A stretch of 13,354 nucleotides of DNA from Victivallales bacterium (GTDB taxonomy: Bacteria > Verrucomicrobiota > Lentisphaeria > Oligosphaerales > Oligosphaeraceae), in NCBI GenBank assembly GCA_017431185.1, contig JAFRLP010000120.1:1-13354 (forward strand), given 5' to 3'. The translations under genes and the position numbers were made by a program. This document shows positions 1-7,063 of this stretch, in pieces. The notes beneath the pieces were generated by a model that saw only the letters and a list, made by a program, of their open reading frames with translations, made no database searches and was not told the DNA's origin. How positions within the stretch are numbered: position 1 is the first letter of the stretch; each line of letters opens with the position of its first letter.

Positions 1-1
1 A

Positions 2-304
2 CGCCTGTTTCTTTACGACTGCCACTGGAATCTCCGTGATGTGAGGCAATTCGTCCAGCAGCGCACAAGTGCAGTCATTCCAGTTGACAGTTGCGAAGGC
101 ATGATGTCCCATGTTCTTCCGAAGACGGACATTGTCATCATGTTTGGGGAGTGCGCAGGTTTTCACAAGGCATTCCCCAATGCTCAACTCATATTTGTCT
201 CACCACCAGAGTTCATTGGATTTCCCCAAAACACAAAAAAGGTGTATTTGAAACGCTATGTCGAAGAGCGTTTTCTCCAAGACGTTGAGACTGTTTATTA
301 TTGA
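2..304 (+). CDS. 3' end of an unrecognised protein (partial, start outside window)
   Basis: The frame is open from the first bases of the window to a TGA at 302-304, so this is the last 100 residues of a gene that begins upstream. A GTG at 41-43 is an internal codon that could pass for a start, but it has no ribosome binding site and the frame runs on upstream of it. The visible part alternates short hydrophobic strands (IVIMFG, LIFVS) with polar or helical stretches, which suggests the end of an alpha/beta domain. It ends in a charged helix followed by VETVYY. I do not recognise a family and see no catalytic motif. Base composition is less GC-rich than the genes to the right, so horizontal origin or a weakly conserved gene is possible. 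It converges on the minus-strand efflux operon. Confidence 0.5.
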   Translation, partial: RLFLYDCHWNLRDVRQFVQQRTSAVIPVDSCEGMMSHVLPKTDIVIMFGECAGFHKAFPNAQLIFVSPPEFIGFPQNTKKVYLKRYVEERFLQDVETVYY

Positions 305-458
305 ATACGCCATTCTGTGCTTGACGACGGTTCTCGCAGACGGAAAAAGCTTCTGTTGCGCGATAATGGAAGACCTGTCTCCAGACCTTGTTAAAGACAT
401 TAATCGCTGAATGGCAGTGGCGGTTGCTTTGCCAATGCAAAAACATGAGATATGCCCG

Positions 459-475
459 TACCTTATAAGGAGGTA
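459..475 (+). other. Short dyad containing an orphan perfect Shine-Dalgarno
   Basis: TACCT (459-463) and AGGTA (471-475) are inverted arms around TATAAGG, and CCTTATAAGG (461-470) is itself a 10-bp perfect palindrome. On the + strand it includes AAGGAGGT (467-474), a perfect Shine-Dalgarno, but no ATG, GTG or TTG follows at a usable distance. The rest of the gap (305-458) shows no gene. No clear intrinsic terminator for the convergent efflux operon is visible: the only candidate is a weak 5-bp CGAAA/TTTCG stem just past the MATE stop. Confidence 0.35.
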
Positions 476-497
476 GAACGAAACTGCTTTTTTTCGC

Positions 498-1850
498 TTA
501 CGGTGTGTGTTTGGCCTGCCGGAATATTGTCCGTGAGTACCGCCAGGCTTCCAGGGAGATGATGATGGCGGTCAGCAGCCAGGAGAACGGGTAGCATGCC
601 ATCAGGAAGCCGTAGGTTTGATGCCTGGGAAACAGCAGATAGACCCAGGTGATGCGGAGGCCGCAGACGCAGACCAGCGTGATGAGGGCTGGCGGGAGGG
701 AGCGTCCGAAGCCCCGCAGGTAGGCGGAGGCGACATCCATCAGCACGTTGGCTGGGCCGCCCAGCAGCAGGCAGAGGAGTCGGACATGCCCCAGCGCAAT
801 GACTTCAGGCGAGGGATTGAACAGCCCCAGCGCCTGGCGCGCCACCAGCAGGAGAGACCCCATGATGAGAAGGTTGACCGCGAAGCCCTGCACCAGGCAG
901 GTGCGCAGGATGGCCTGGCACCGGGGCAGATTCCCCGCGCCGTAGTTCTGTCCGATGAAGGTCGTGCATGCCTGGGAGTAGCAGTTCAGGAAATAGAAGG
1001 CCAGCACTTCCAGGTTGAACGCGGCAGCCGATGCGGCCATGGCGTCCGCCCCCAGTTGATTGATGGCGGACTGTATGCAGATGTTGGAGAGGGAGAAAAC
1101 CATGCTCTGGATACCGCAGGGCAGGCCGATGGCGGTGATTTTCTTGGCGCTGGGCCAGGAGGGCAGCCGGGCCAGGTTCTGCCAGAGTTGGATATCGGGT
1201 GCATTGAACAGGAGGAGCAGCAGCCAGGCGGCGCTTACTCCATTGGCCAGCACGGTGGCCAGCGCCACGCCATCGACGGTCATGCCCAACTTGAGCACCG
1301 CCACCAGGTTGAAGATGACGTTGATGACCCCGCCGGTGGTCAGGCTGTAGAGCGGTGTGCGGGTGTCGCCGCGCGCCCGGAAGATGGCCGCCGCGAAGGT
1401 GTAGAGCAGGATGACGGGGGCCCCGCAGAGGTAGATGCGCAGGTAGAGCAGCGCCATCTCGAAGACCTCTTCGGGGACACGGAGCAGCAGAAGCAGGGGG
1501 CGGGAGAAGAGGCATCCCAGTCCCGCCACCAGGAGACCGCCGGCGACCGCAAACCACAGCGATGCGGCGATGGCCTGGTTGGCCGCCTCCCTTCTCTGTG
1601 CGCCAAGGTGGTTGGCGACAATGACATTGCTGCCCACGGAGAGACCGAAGAACAGGGCAATCATGATGCCGATGACGGAGTGGTTGCTGCCCACAGCCGC
1701 CATGGCGTGCTTGCCGACCAGCCGTCCCACCACCGCCAAATCCGCGGCGTTGAACAGTTGCGAGAGGAGCTGGGTGAATGCCAAAGGCATGGCGAAGGCG
1801 AAGATGCCTGTCGAGAGTCGCCCATGGAGTATGTCGATGTTGCGTGGCAT
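498..1850 (-). CDS. MATE family multidrug efflux transporter
   Basis: A 450-residue inner-membrane antiporter of the MATE family (Na+ or H+ driven export of drugs or metabolites), at the usual length. Almost the whole chain is hydrophobic and fits 12 membrane helices in two homologous halves. The first half shows the family pattern of a Pro in helix 1 (P22) followed by FNAADLAVVGRLVG with Asp37, then ANHLGAQ (79-85) and RARGDTRTP (158-166). The second half repeats it, with IGLPCG (241-246), GQNYGAGN (300-307) and YLRGFGRS (377-384). It is closest to the DinF/MepA-like side of the family by eye. The start codon lies 8 nt after the upstream ABC stop and has no Shine-Dalgarno, so coupled translation is likely. 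As last gene of an efflux operon it probably exports compounds related to those of the ABC pair; the substrate cannot be told from sequence. Confidence 0.93.
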   Translation of the reverse strand: MPRNIDILHGRLSTGIFAFAMPLAFTQLLSQLFNAADLAVVGRLVGKHAMAAVGSNHSVIGIMIALFFGLSVGSNVIVANHLGAQRREAANQAIAASLWFAVAGGLLVAGLGCLFSRPLLLLLRVPEEVFEMALLYLRIYLCGAPVILLYTFAAAIFRARGDTRTPLYSLTTGGVINVIFNLVAVLKLGMTVDGVALATVLANGVSAAWLLLLLFNAPDIQLWQNLARLPSWPSAKKITAIGLPCGIQSMVFSLSNICIQSAINQLGADAMAASAAAFNLEVLAFYFLNCYSQACTTFIGQNYGAGNLPRCQAILRTCLVQGFAVNLLIMGSLLLVARQALGLFNPSPEVIALGHVRLLCLLLGGPANVLMDVASAYLRGFGRSLPPALITLVCVCGLRITWVYLLFPRHQTYGFLMACYPFSWLLTAIIISLEAWRYSRTIFRQAKHTP

Positions 1851-1858
1851 GGAGGTGA

Positions 1859-3874
1859 TTATTCCGTCTGCTGGTGGAAAAGACGGGCGTAGAAGCCGTT
1901 TCGCGCGAGAAGTTCGGCGTGGGTGCCGTATTCGCTGACCACGCCTTTCTCCAGCACGGCTATCTTGTGGCAGCGCATGGCCATGGAGACGCGCTGGGAG
2001 ACCATGATGGCGGTCTTGCCGACGAGGATCTGGGCGAGCGTCTCCTGGATTTTGCGCTCCGTGTTGGCGTCCAGGGCGGAGGTGCAGTCGTCCAAAATGA
2101 GCACTTCCGGGTCGGTGAGAAGGGCCCGGGCAAGGGAGAGCCGCTGGCGCTGACCGCCAGAGAGACTGGCTCCCTTCTGGCCAATGAGCGTCTCGTACTG
2201 GACTTTCATGCCCAGGATGAAATCATGCATTTCGGCGGCCTTGGCCGCATCCATGATTTGGGTGTTTGTCGCATTGGGGCGTCCGTAGCAGATGTTGTCG
2301 CGCATGGAGCCCGAGAAAATCTGCGCCTCCTGGGGGACGATGCCCATTCCTTGTCGAAGGGAGGCCAGCCGGATGTTGTCGAGGGGGATGTCGTCCACCA
2401 GGATTTTCCCGTGCGTGGGCAGGTAGAGCCGTGAGAGCAGGTTGAGGAGGGTGGTTTTCCCGCTTCCCGAGGCTCCCATGATGCACAGCCAGGTCCCTGC
2501 TGGCACATTCAGGTTGACTCCCTTGAGTACTGGTTCTATTGCAGAAGGCGAGAGGGTCGCGGGCGAGGATTCCTCCGCCTCCTTGTCGGTGATGGATTGC
2601 GGGTAGGAGAAATAGATGTTTCTCAGTTCGATGCCCTTGCGAAGAGGTCGGGGAAAGTCGACGGCCCCTGGCTTGTCGTAGATTTCCACCTTGCGGTCAA
2701 TGACACCGACCACACGAAGCAGGGCGATGCGCAGACGCTGGAGCACGAAACTCAGGTTGGTGAACTCCAGCGCGGGCTGGAACAGGGTCATGGCCGTATT
2801 GTGCAGGAACATCATTTCGCCCAGGGTCATCTCCCCTTGCAGGCTCAGCCAGCCGCCATAGAGGAAGATGGCGGTGCTGGAGAGGCTGGTCAGAATGGTG
2901 GCGTTGCGGCTCAACCCCGAGTTGATGTACTGCACAGCCAGGGTATCGCGGATGGAGCAGGCGATGACCCGATGGAATGTCAGCACCTCCCCCAGTTCAC
3001 GCGCGTATGCCTGGATGGCCTTCACGCCGTCTATCTTCTGGGAGACCAGGCCGTACAGGCAGGAGTTGGTGTGGCGTATCTCCATGTTCAGCCGCCGCAC
3101 CTCTGGACGTTTGCGGTGGTACATCAGCGCGTACATCGGGGCGATGCAGAACGCCAGAAGCGCAATGCGCCAGTTCTGGCTGAGGAGAATCGCCGAGCCG
3201 ACCAGCATCATCGAGATGCAGTGCGTCGCGCTCATGAACAGGGCCATCATCTCCACGCGGACGCTCTGCACGTCCGACATGATGCGGGACAGCAGCCGCC
3301 CCGGGCTCATGCTCTGATGGTAGGACATGGACAACTCCAGAATCTTCTGGTGCATGTCCTCGCGCATGCGGCCCGTGATGTTCTGCTGTACGATAATCTG
3401 CATTCGGCAGGAGAGACGCGCCAGCAGGTTCAGGCCGATGCGCAGAGCCAGCAGGGTCAGTGTGATGCGGAGAAGCCGTCTCCCCGCGTCGGGCGGACGT
3501 TGCGTGCCCAGGCGGACGCCGTTGTCCATCTGGCGCCCCATGCTGACGACGGGGCGGGAGGAGCGGAAGCGCTCGCGGTCAGGCTTCCAGACACGTTGCT
3601 CCATGCGGGAGCCTGGCTGTTGCCGTGGCGGGGCCTTGATGACCAGCACTTCATCGACGATGGTCTTGGTCAGATAGGTGAGGATATAGACGCTCGTGGA
3701 GTTGGCGCTGACAAACAGGATGCACAGCAGCAGAATCCATCGCCGTGGCCAGACATATTTGCGGATGAAGCGCAGGTACAGCGGCCAGTCCGTGCCGCCA
3801 AAGGGAGTGATGTGAGCTGGCGGGCGGAAAAGGTAGTCGCGGGTATGCTCGCGTGGTTTGCTGAACAGGCTCAT
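1859..3874 (-). CDS. ABC exporter half-transporter with degenerate ATP site (TMD-NBD)
   Basis: A 671-residue type IV ABC exporter half: membrane domain (about 35-390) then nucleotide-binding domain (about 413-671). Visible NBD elements are the A-loop Tyr (Y424), Walker A GASGSGKT (467-474), Q-loop Gln (Q515), intact signature LSGGQ (571-575), Walker B with Asp596 where the catalytic Glu should be, D-loop SALD (599-602), and Gln627 where the switch His should be. Asp for Glu plus Gln for His is the known pattern of the degenerate subunit in heterodimeric exporters such as TM287/288. Two insertions stand out: an Arg-rich loop of about 50 residues between helices 1 and 2 (80-132), and about 20 polar residues between A-loop and Walker A (426-448). 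Its ATG has a GAGGAG site inside the end of the upstream ABC gene, 6 nt away. It is the presumed partner of that gene's product; the substrate is unknown (drug or lipid). Confidence 0.93.
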   Translation of the reverse strand: MSLFSKPREHTRDYLFRPPAHITPFGGTDWPLYLRFIRKYVWPRRWILLLCILFVSANSTSVYILTYLTKTIVDEVLVIKAPPRQQPGSRMEQRVWKPDRERFRSSRPVVSMGRQMDNGVRLGTQRPPDAGRRLLRITLTLLALRIGLNLLARLSCRMQIIVQQNITGRMREDMHQKILELSMSYHQSMSPGRLLSRIMSDVQSVRVEMMALFMSATHCISMMLVGSAILLSQNWRIALLAFCIAPMYALMYHRKRPEVRRLNMEIRHTNSCLYGLVSQKIDGVKAIQAYARELGEVLTFHRVIACSIRDTLAVQYINSGLSRNATILTSLSSTAIFLYGGWLSLQGEMTLGEMMFLHNTAMTLFQPALEFTNLSFVLQRLRIALLRVVGVIDRKVEIYDKPGAVDFPRPLRKGIELRNIYFSYPQSITDKEAEESSPATLSPSAIEPVLKGVNLNVPAGTWLCIMGASGSGKTTLLNLLSRLYLPTHGKILVDDIPLDNIRLASLRQGMGIVPQEAQIFSGSMRDNICYGRPNATNTQIMDAAKAAEMHDFILGMKVQYETLIGQKGASLSGGQRQRLSLARALLTDPEVLILDDCTSALDANTERKIQETLAQILVGKTAIMVSQRVSMAMRCHKIAVLEKGVVSEYGTHAELLARNGFYARLFHQQTE

Positions 3875-3880
3875 GGCGCT

Positions 3881-5656
3881 CTACTCCTCTATGATTCCCT
3901 TGCCGACATGTTTGGTGTAGAGGTCACGGTAGCGTCCGTTCGGGATGGCCATGAGCTGGTCATGCGTGCCCTGCTCGGCGATGTACCCATTGTCCAGCAG
4001 GATGATTCGCGTGGCGTTCTTGATGGTGGAGAGGCGGTGGGCGACCACGAAACTTGTCCGCCCCTCCAGGACTTTTGCCATCGCCCTTTGGATGGCCTGT
4101 TCGGAGTCGGAGTCGAGCGAACTGGTCGCCTCGTCCATGATCAGGATGGCGGGATTGGCGCAGATGGCACGGGCGATGTTGATGCGCTGTTTCTGTCCGA
4201 CGGACAACTCCACCCCAAAGTCTCCAACCAGGGTGTCGTACTGTTCTGGCAAAGACATGATGAAATCGTGGATTTCTGCGGCCCGGGCGGAGTTGACAAT
4301 CTCCTCGTCCGTGGCGGAAGGGCGGCTGTAGCGGATGTTTTCGCGGATGGATACCCCGAAGAGCAGGGACTCCTGCAGCACGATGCCGAACTGCCGGCGC
4401 AGGGCGTGGACCTCCAGGTCGCGCACCTCCACGCCGTCGATTTTCAGTGAGCCGCCAGTGATGTCGTAGAAGCGCATCAGCAGGTTGAGGATGGTGGATT
4501 TTCCGCAGCCAGTCGGGCCGATGAGCGCGGTGGTGTCGCCTGGCTGGCAGTGAATCGTGATGTCACGCAGCACCGGCTTGCCCTCCACATACTGGAATTG
4601 TACGTGCTCCAAATCCACCTGCCCGCTAATGTGCGGCAGGGTAACCGGATGTTCGCCATTCTGGATTTCGGGCACCTGGTCGAAAATCTCGAAGAGGCGG
4701 TCGCAGGCGATGGAGACCTGCTCCAATTGGGAAATCAGCTGCGAGAAGCGGACCGCAGGCCAGAGCAGCTGGGTGGAGTAGGCGGCGAAGGCGCAGACGT
4801 CGCCGTAGGTCATGTCGCCCTGGAGCACGAGCGCGCACCCCAGCGAGTAGATGAGCGTGTAGCCGACGACATGGATGAGGTTGACGTTCATCCAGAACCG
4901 GTTGCCGGCCAAATCCTGGTCGCGCTCGAAGTCCAGCGCGGTCATTGACTGGACTTGGAAGATTTGGTTCTCGCGTTCCTCCGCACCGAAGGTCTTGACC
5001 GCCATGTTGGCGACCAGGCGGTTCTGCACTCCGCCGGAGAGACGGTCGTAGGCCAGACGGCTGGCACGCCCCGCCACCACCATGGGATGAAGCGTGAACT
5101 TGTAGTTGAGCACAAACACCACCAGAGTCAGAAGCAGCACAATGGCCAGGCGCCAGTTCAGCAGAACCGTCACCGTCACGGCGAAGGAGGCCCCGATGAG
5201 GTCGGAGACAATGGTCAGGGTCTGTCCTGTCAGCATGGATTGGACGGTCGCCGAGTCCCCCATCAGGCGATAGACGATTTTACCGACGCTGTGCTTGCCG
5301 AAGAAGCGCAGGGAGAGCCGAAGCAGATGCTGGTAGAGCGCACAGCGGATGTCAAACACAAAGCGCTGCCCCAGGAAGGCCATGGATAACTGCTGGATGT
5401 AGGCGCAGCAGGCGATGACGACCGGCACGGCCGCCATCGCGATGCCGAAGCCCAGCAGGTAGTCCGTGTCGCCGTTGGTGAACACGTTGTCCACCAGCAC
5501 CTTGTTGATGAGCGGCGGCAGCATGGCCAGCAGCGAGAGCAGGGCGGTCAGTCCCATCAGTGAATAGAGCCGCAGGCGATAGGGACGCATGAACACCAGT
5601 ATCTTGCGCAGATTACCGATGCTGCTCGATGGCTTGTTCTGTTCAGGCATGGCCAT
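3881..5656 (-). CDS. ABC exporter half-transporter with consensus Walker B/His (TMD-NBD)
   Basis: A 591-residue type IV ABC exporter half with the chosen ATG. Membrane helices lie in about 20-325 and the nucleotide-binding domain in about 345-585. Motifs are Walker A GPTGCGKST (380-388), Q428, signature LSVGQ (484-488, with Val for the first Gly), Walker B ILIMDE with catalytic Glu509, and switch His540 in VAHRLST. It therefore supplies the catalytic Glu and His that the downstream partner lacks, while its own signature is altered. The start is a judgement. ATG at 5654-5656 has GGGAG at 5666-5670. The frame is open to GTG codons at 5792-5794 and 5798-5800, but that extension is Pro-rich, low in complexity and unlike a transporter N-terminus, and a predicted transcription start falls at about 5799. 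First gene of the efflux operon; the next gene starts 6 nt after its stop. Confidence 0.92.
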   Translation of the reverse strand: MAMPEQNKPSSSIGNLRKILVFMRPYRLRLYSLMGLTALLSLLAMLPPLINKVLVDNVFTNGDTDYLLGFGIAMAAVPVVIACCAYIQQLSMAFLGQRFVFDIRCALYQHLLRLSLRFFGKHSVGKIVYRLMGDSATVQSMLTGQTLTIVSDLIGASFAVTVTVLLNWRLAIVLLLTLVVFVLNYKFTLHPMVVAGRASRLAYDRLSGGVQNRLVANMAVKTFGAEERENQIFQVQSMTALDFERDQDLAGNRFWMNVNLIHVVGYTLIYSLGCALVLQGDMTYGDVCAFAAYSTQLLWPAVRFSQLISQLEQVSIACDRLFEIFDQVPEIQNGEHPVTLPHISGQVDLEHVQFQYVEGKPVLRDITIHCQPGDTTALIGPTGCGKSTILNLLMRFYDITGGSLKIDGVEVRDLEVHALRRQFGIVLQESLLFGVSIRENIRYSRPSATDEEIVNSARAAEIHDFIMSLPEQYDTLVGDFGVELSVGQKQRINIARAICANPAILIMDEATSSLDSDSEQAIQRAMAKVLEGRTSFVVAHRLSTIKNATRIILLDNGYIAEQGTHDQLMAIPNGRYRDLYTKHVGKGIIEE

Positions 5657-5805
5657 GTAGCCGCTCTCCCGCGGCATGGTCGGCGGGGAGGGCGAATCTG
5701 GGTTGCGGTGATGCTCCCCAGATTCCGCGATAAGGGCACTGGCTGGCGGGCATGGTGCGAAAATCTTCTGGCCCGCCCTCGGCTGGGGTGTCACGCACAC
5801 TCCTT

Positions 5806-5833
5806 AAGATAACCCCCTCCAGCGCATTGTCAA
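5806..5833 (-). promoter_or_regulatory. Predicted sigma70-type promoter of the efflux operon
   Basis: Reading the minus strand, a perfect -35 TTGACA (5833-5828) is followed after 16 nt by TATCTT (5811-5806), 4 of 6 to consensus. This puts the transcript start near 5799 and gives a leader of about 140 nt before the ATG at 5656. Around it are CCTCCA (5816-5821) with an inverted copy TGGAGG (5840-5845), a second direct copy CCTCCAGTGC (5882-5891), and TGTCCA/TGGACA arms (5855-5860 and 5874-5879). These could be regulator sites; no protein can be assigned. Confidence 0.5.
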
Positions 5834-5953
5834 GCACCGTGGAGGCGAATAACCTGTCCACCCGTCAATTATTTGGACAAACCTCCAGTGCGGGCGAATG
5901 CATGGATTTCCGTAAACTGGTGGTGGAACGGGAAAAAAATTTTGTTTGGCAAT

Positions 5954-5982
5954 TTGACAAGGGAGGAATGGGTGCATATATT
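5954..5982 (+). promoter_or_regulatory. Near-consensus sigma70 promoter of the regulator-prepilin-DUF4838 operon
   Basis: Perfect -35 TTGACA (5954-5959), a 17-nt spacer, and -10 TATATT (5977-5982), 5 of 6 to consensus. The predicted start is near 5989, about 20 nt before the regulator ATG at 6008. The spacing and match make this the best promoter in the window. Confidence 0.7.
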
Positions 5983-5999
5983 ATACATAGACTGTACAA
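5981..5999 (+). promoter_or_regulatory. Candidate auto-operator: inverted repeat over -10 and transcription start
   Basis: TTATACA (5981-5987) and TGTACAA (5993-5999) are inverted 7-mers with one mismatch, separated by 5 nt. The dyad overlaps the end of the -10 and the predicted transcription start, where a bound repressor would block initiation. GntR/LacI chimeras of the AraR type bind sites built from TTGTAC/GTACAA half-sites, which resemble these arms, though the spacing differs. Autoregulation by the gene at 6008 is an inference. Confidence 0.4.
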
Positions 6000-6007
6000 A
6001 GGAAGGC

Positions 6008-7063
6008 ATGAAGAAAGATGACATATACAGGAAACTGCGCCTGGACATCGTGTCCGGGCGACTGAAGCAGGGTGACTGTCTGCCGACAGAAAACGAGGGC
6101 GCGGAAAATTTCGGAGTCGCTCGTGGCACGATGCGTGAGGCTCTGAAGAAACTGGAGGCGGAGGGGTTTCTGGAGCGGGTCAAGTCAAAGGGGACGTTCA
6201 TTCGTCTGCCGGAGGTGAAGCCGGAGTCGCGCACGCTGTCGTTCCTGGTTCCCTGCGAGGAGTACCTGCGGTGCTTTGGCCTGCATAGGCAGAGGGTTCT
6301 GTTTGAACTGATTGCCGAGGCGGCGACGGTGGGGTGGCGTGTCTCGCCCGTCATCTTCTCGCGCACCAACGACAACCACGACATCTGGTGGGAGAATCTC
6401 TCCCATTTCAATTCGGACAGCAGAATCATCGTGGACCGCCATTGGTATGAACCGTATTTTGAGACATTGGTCGCCATCGGGGCGCGCGTGGCGTATATCC
6501 GCAATGAGACGGACATCTTGAATCAGCATATTAGGGAATGCACGGAGAAATGGCCGCATTTCGTCGAATTGGACAAAGTGGGCGCCAGGGCCGCCTTCGA
6601 GTATCTGCAGGCACAAGGGTGCGGAAAAATCGCCATTGCCATGCGGGATGTTCGGCAGCCCGACCACGCCATGTGCCAGGAGTACCGTGCTTTTCTGCGA
6701 CGGACGGGACAGCGGGAAATCCTGATTGAACTGCCAGAGAATACCATAACCTCCCCAATCGCCGAGGCCTATCGCAGATTCGGCTTTGACGGCTTGCTTG
6801 TCCATTGTGACGAGCGGGCGTTGCCGCGTCAATGCAGTGTGCGCGGGGCGCTTGGACTGCCTGAGGGGTTCCCCATCGTCGCCATTCCGATGTTCTTGGA
6901 GGAACTCTATTTTGACCCACGGGAGCGCATCCCCACGCTTGAGTACCCCATCCGGCGGATGGCACACGACATCGTCGCGTGCCTGACCGCCTCGCAATAT
7001 TTCAGCGGAACACATTCCTACGAGCCATTCCTCAACCTGACAGGAGCGAAAATCAATGCATGA
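6008..7063 (+). CDS. GntR/LacI chimeric transcriptional regulator (AraR-like architecture)
   Basis: A 351-residue regulator with a GntR winged helix-turn-helix at residues 1-66 ([12 protein letters not shown], then [17 protein letters not shown] and a KGTF wing) joined to a LacI/periplasmic-binding-protein-like sensor domain (about 75-350). LacI-type landmarks are [19 protein letters not shown], a [14 protein letters not shown] segment and the final [13 protein letters not shown] helix. Such proteins usually bind a sugar and release an operator. The ATG at 6008 is chosen because AAGGA stands at 5999-6003 and the wHTH begins at once; an upstream in-frame ATG at 5873 would place the promoter inside the gene and adds 45 unrelated residues. 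It is first in an operon with the prepilin-like gene (8-nt overlap) and the DUF4838 gene, so it probably controls their sugar-dependent expression. It is divergent from the efflux operon and may also affect that promoter. Confidence 0.88.
   Translation: MKKDDIYRKLRLDIVSGRLKQGDCLPTENEGAENFGVARGTMREALKKLEAEGFLERVKSKGTFIRLPEVKPESRTLSFLVPCEEYLRCFGLHRQRVLFELIAEAATVGWRVSPVIFSRTNDNHDIWWENLSHFNSDSRIIVDRHWYEPYFETLVAIGARVAYIRNETDILNQHIRECTEKWPHFVELDKVGARAAFEYLQAQGCGKIAIAMRDVRQPDHAMCQEYRAFLRRTGQREILIELPENTITSPIAEAYRRFGFDGLLVHCDERALPRQCSVRGALGLPEGFPIVAIPMFLEELYFDPRERIPTLEYPIRRMAHDIVACLTASQYFSGTHSYEPFLNLTGAKINA

Noticed and set aside
213..446. 77-residue minus-strand frame near the left edge, possibly a transposase remnant
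   Set aside because: No transposase motif, no binding site, and it overlaps the better-supported + frame; no inverted ends are visible.
618..1892. 424-residue open frame antisense to the MATE gene
   Set aside because: Gln/Gly/Asp-rich shadow produced by the codon pattern of the GC-rich opposite strand; the MATE frame is unmistakable.
2597..4450. 617-residue open frame antisense to both ABC genes
   Set aside because: Runs across the junction of two certain genes and has the His/Gln/Asp/Ala composition of a reverse-strand shadow, with no domain.
5873..6007. Upstream ATG adding 45 residues to the GntR-type regulator
   Set aside because: The extension covers a near-consensus promoter and does not resemble a GntR N-terminus; ATG at 6008 has a good binding site.
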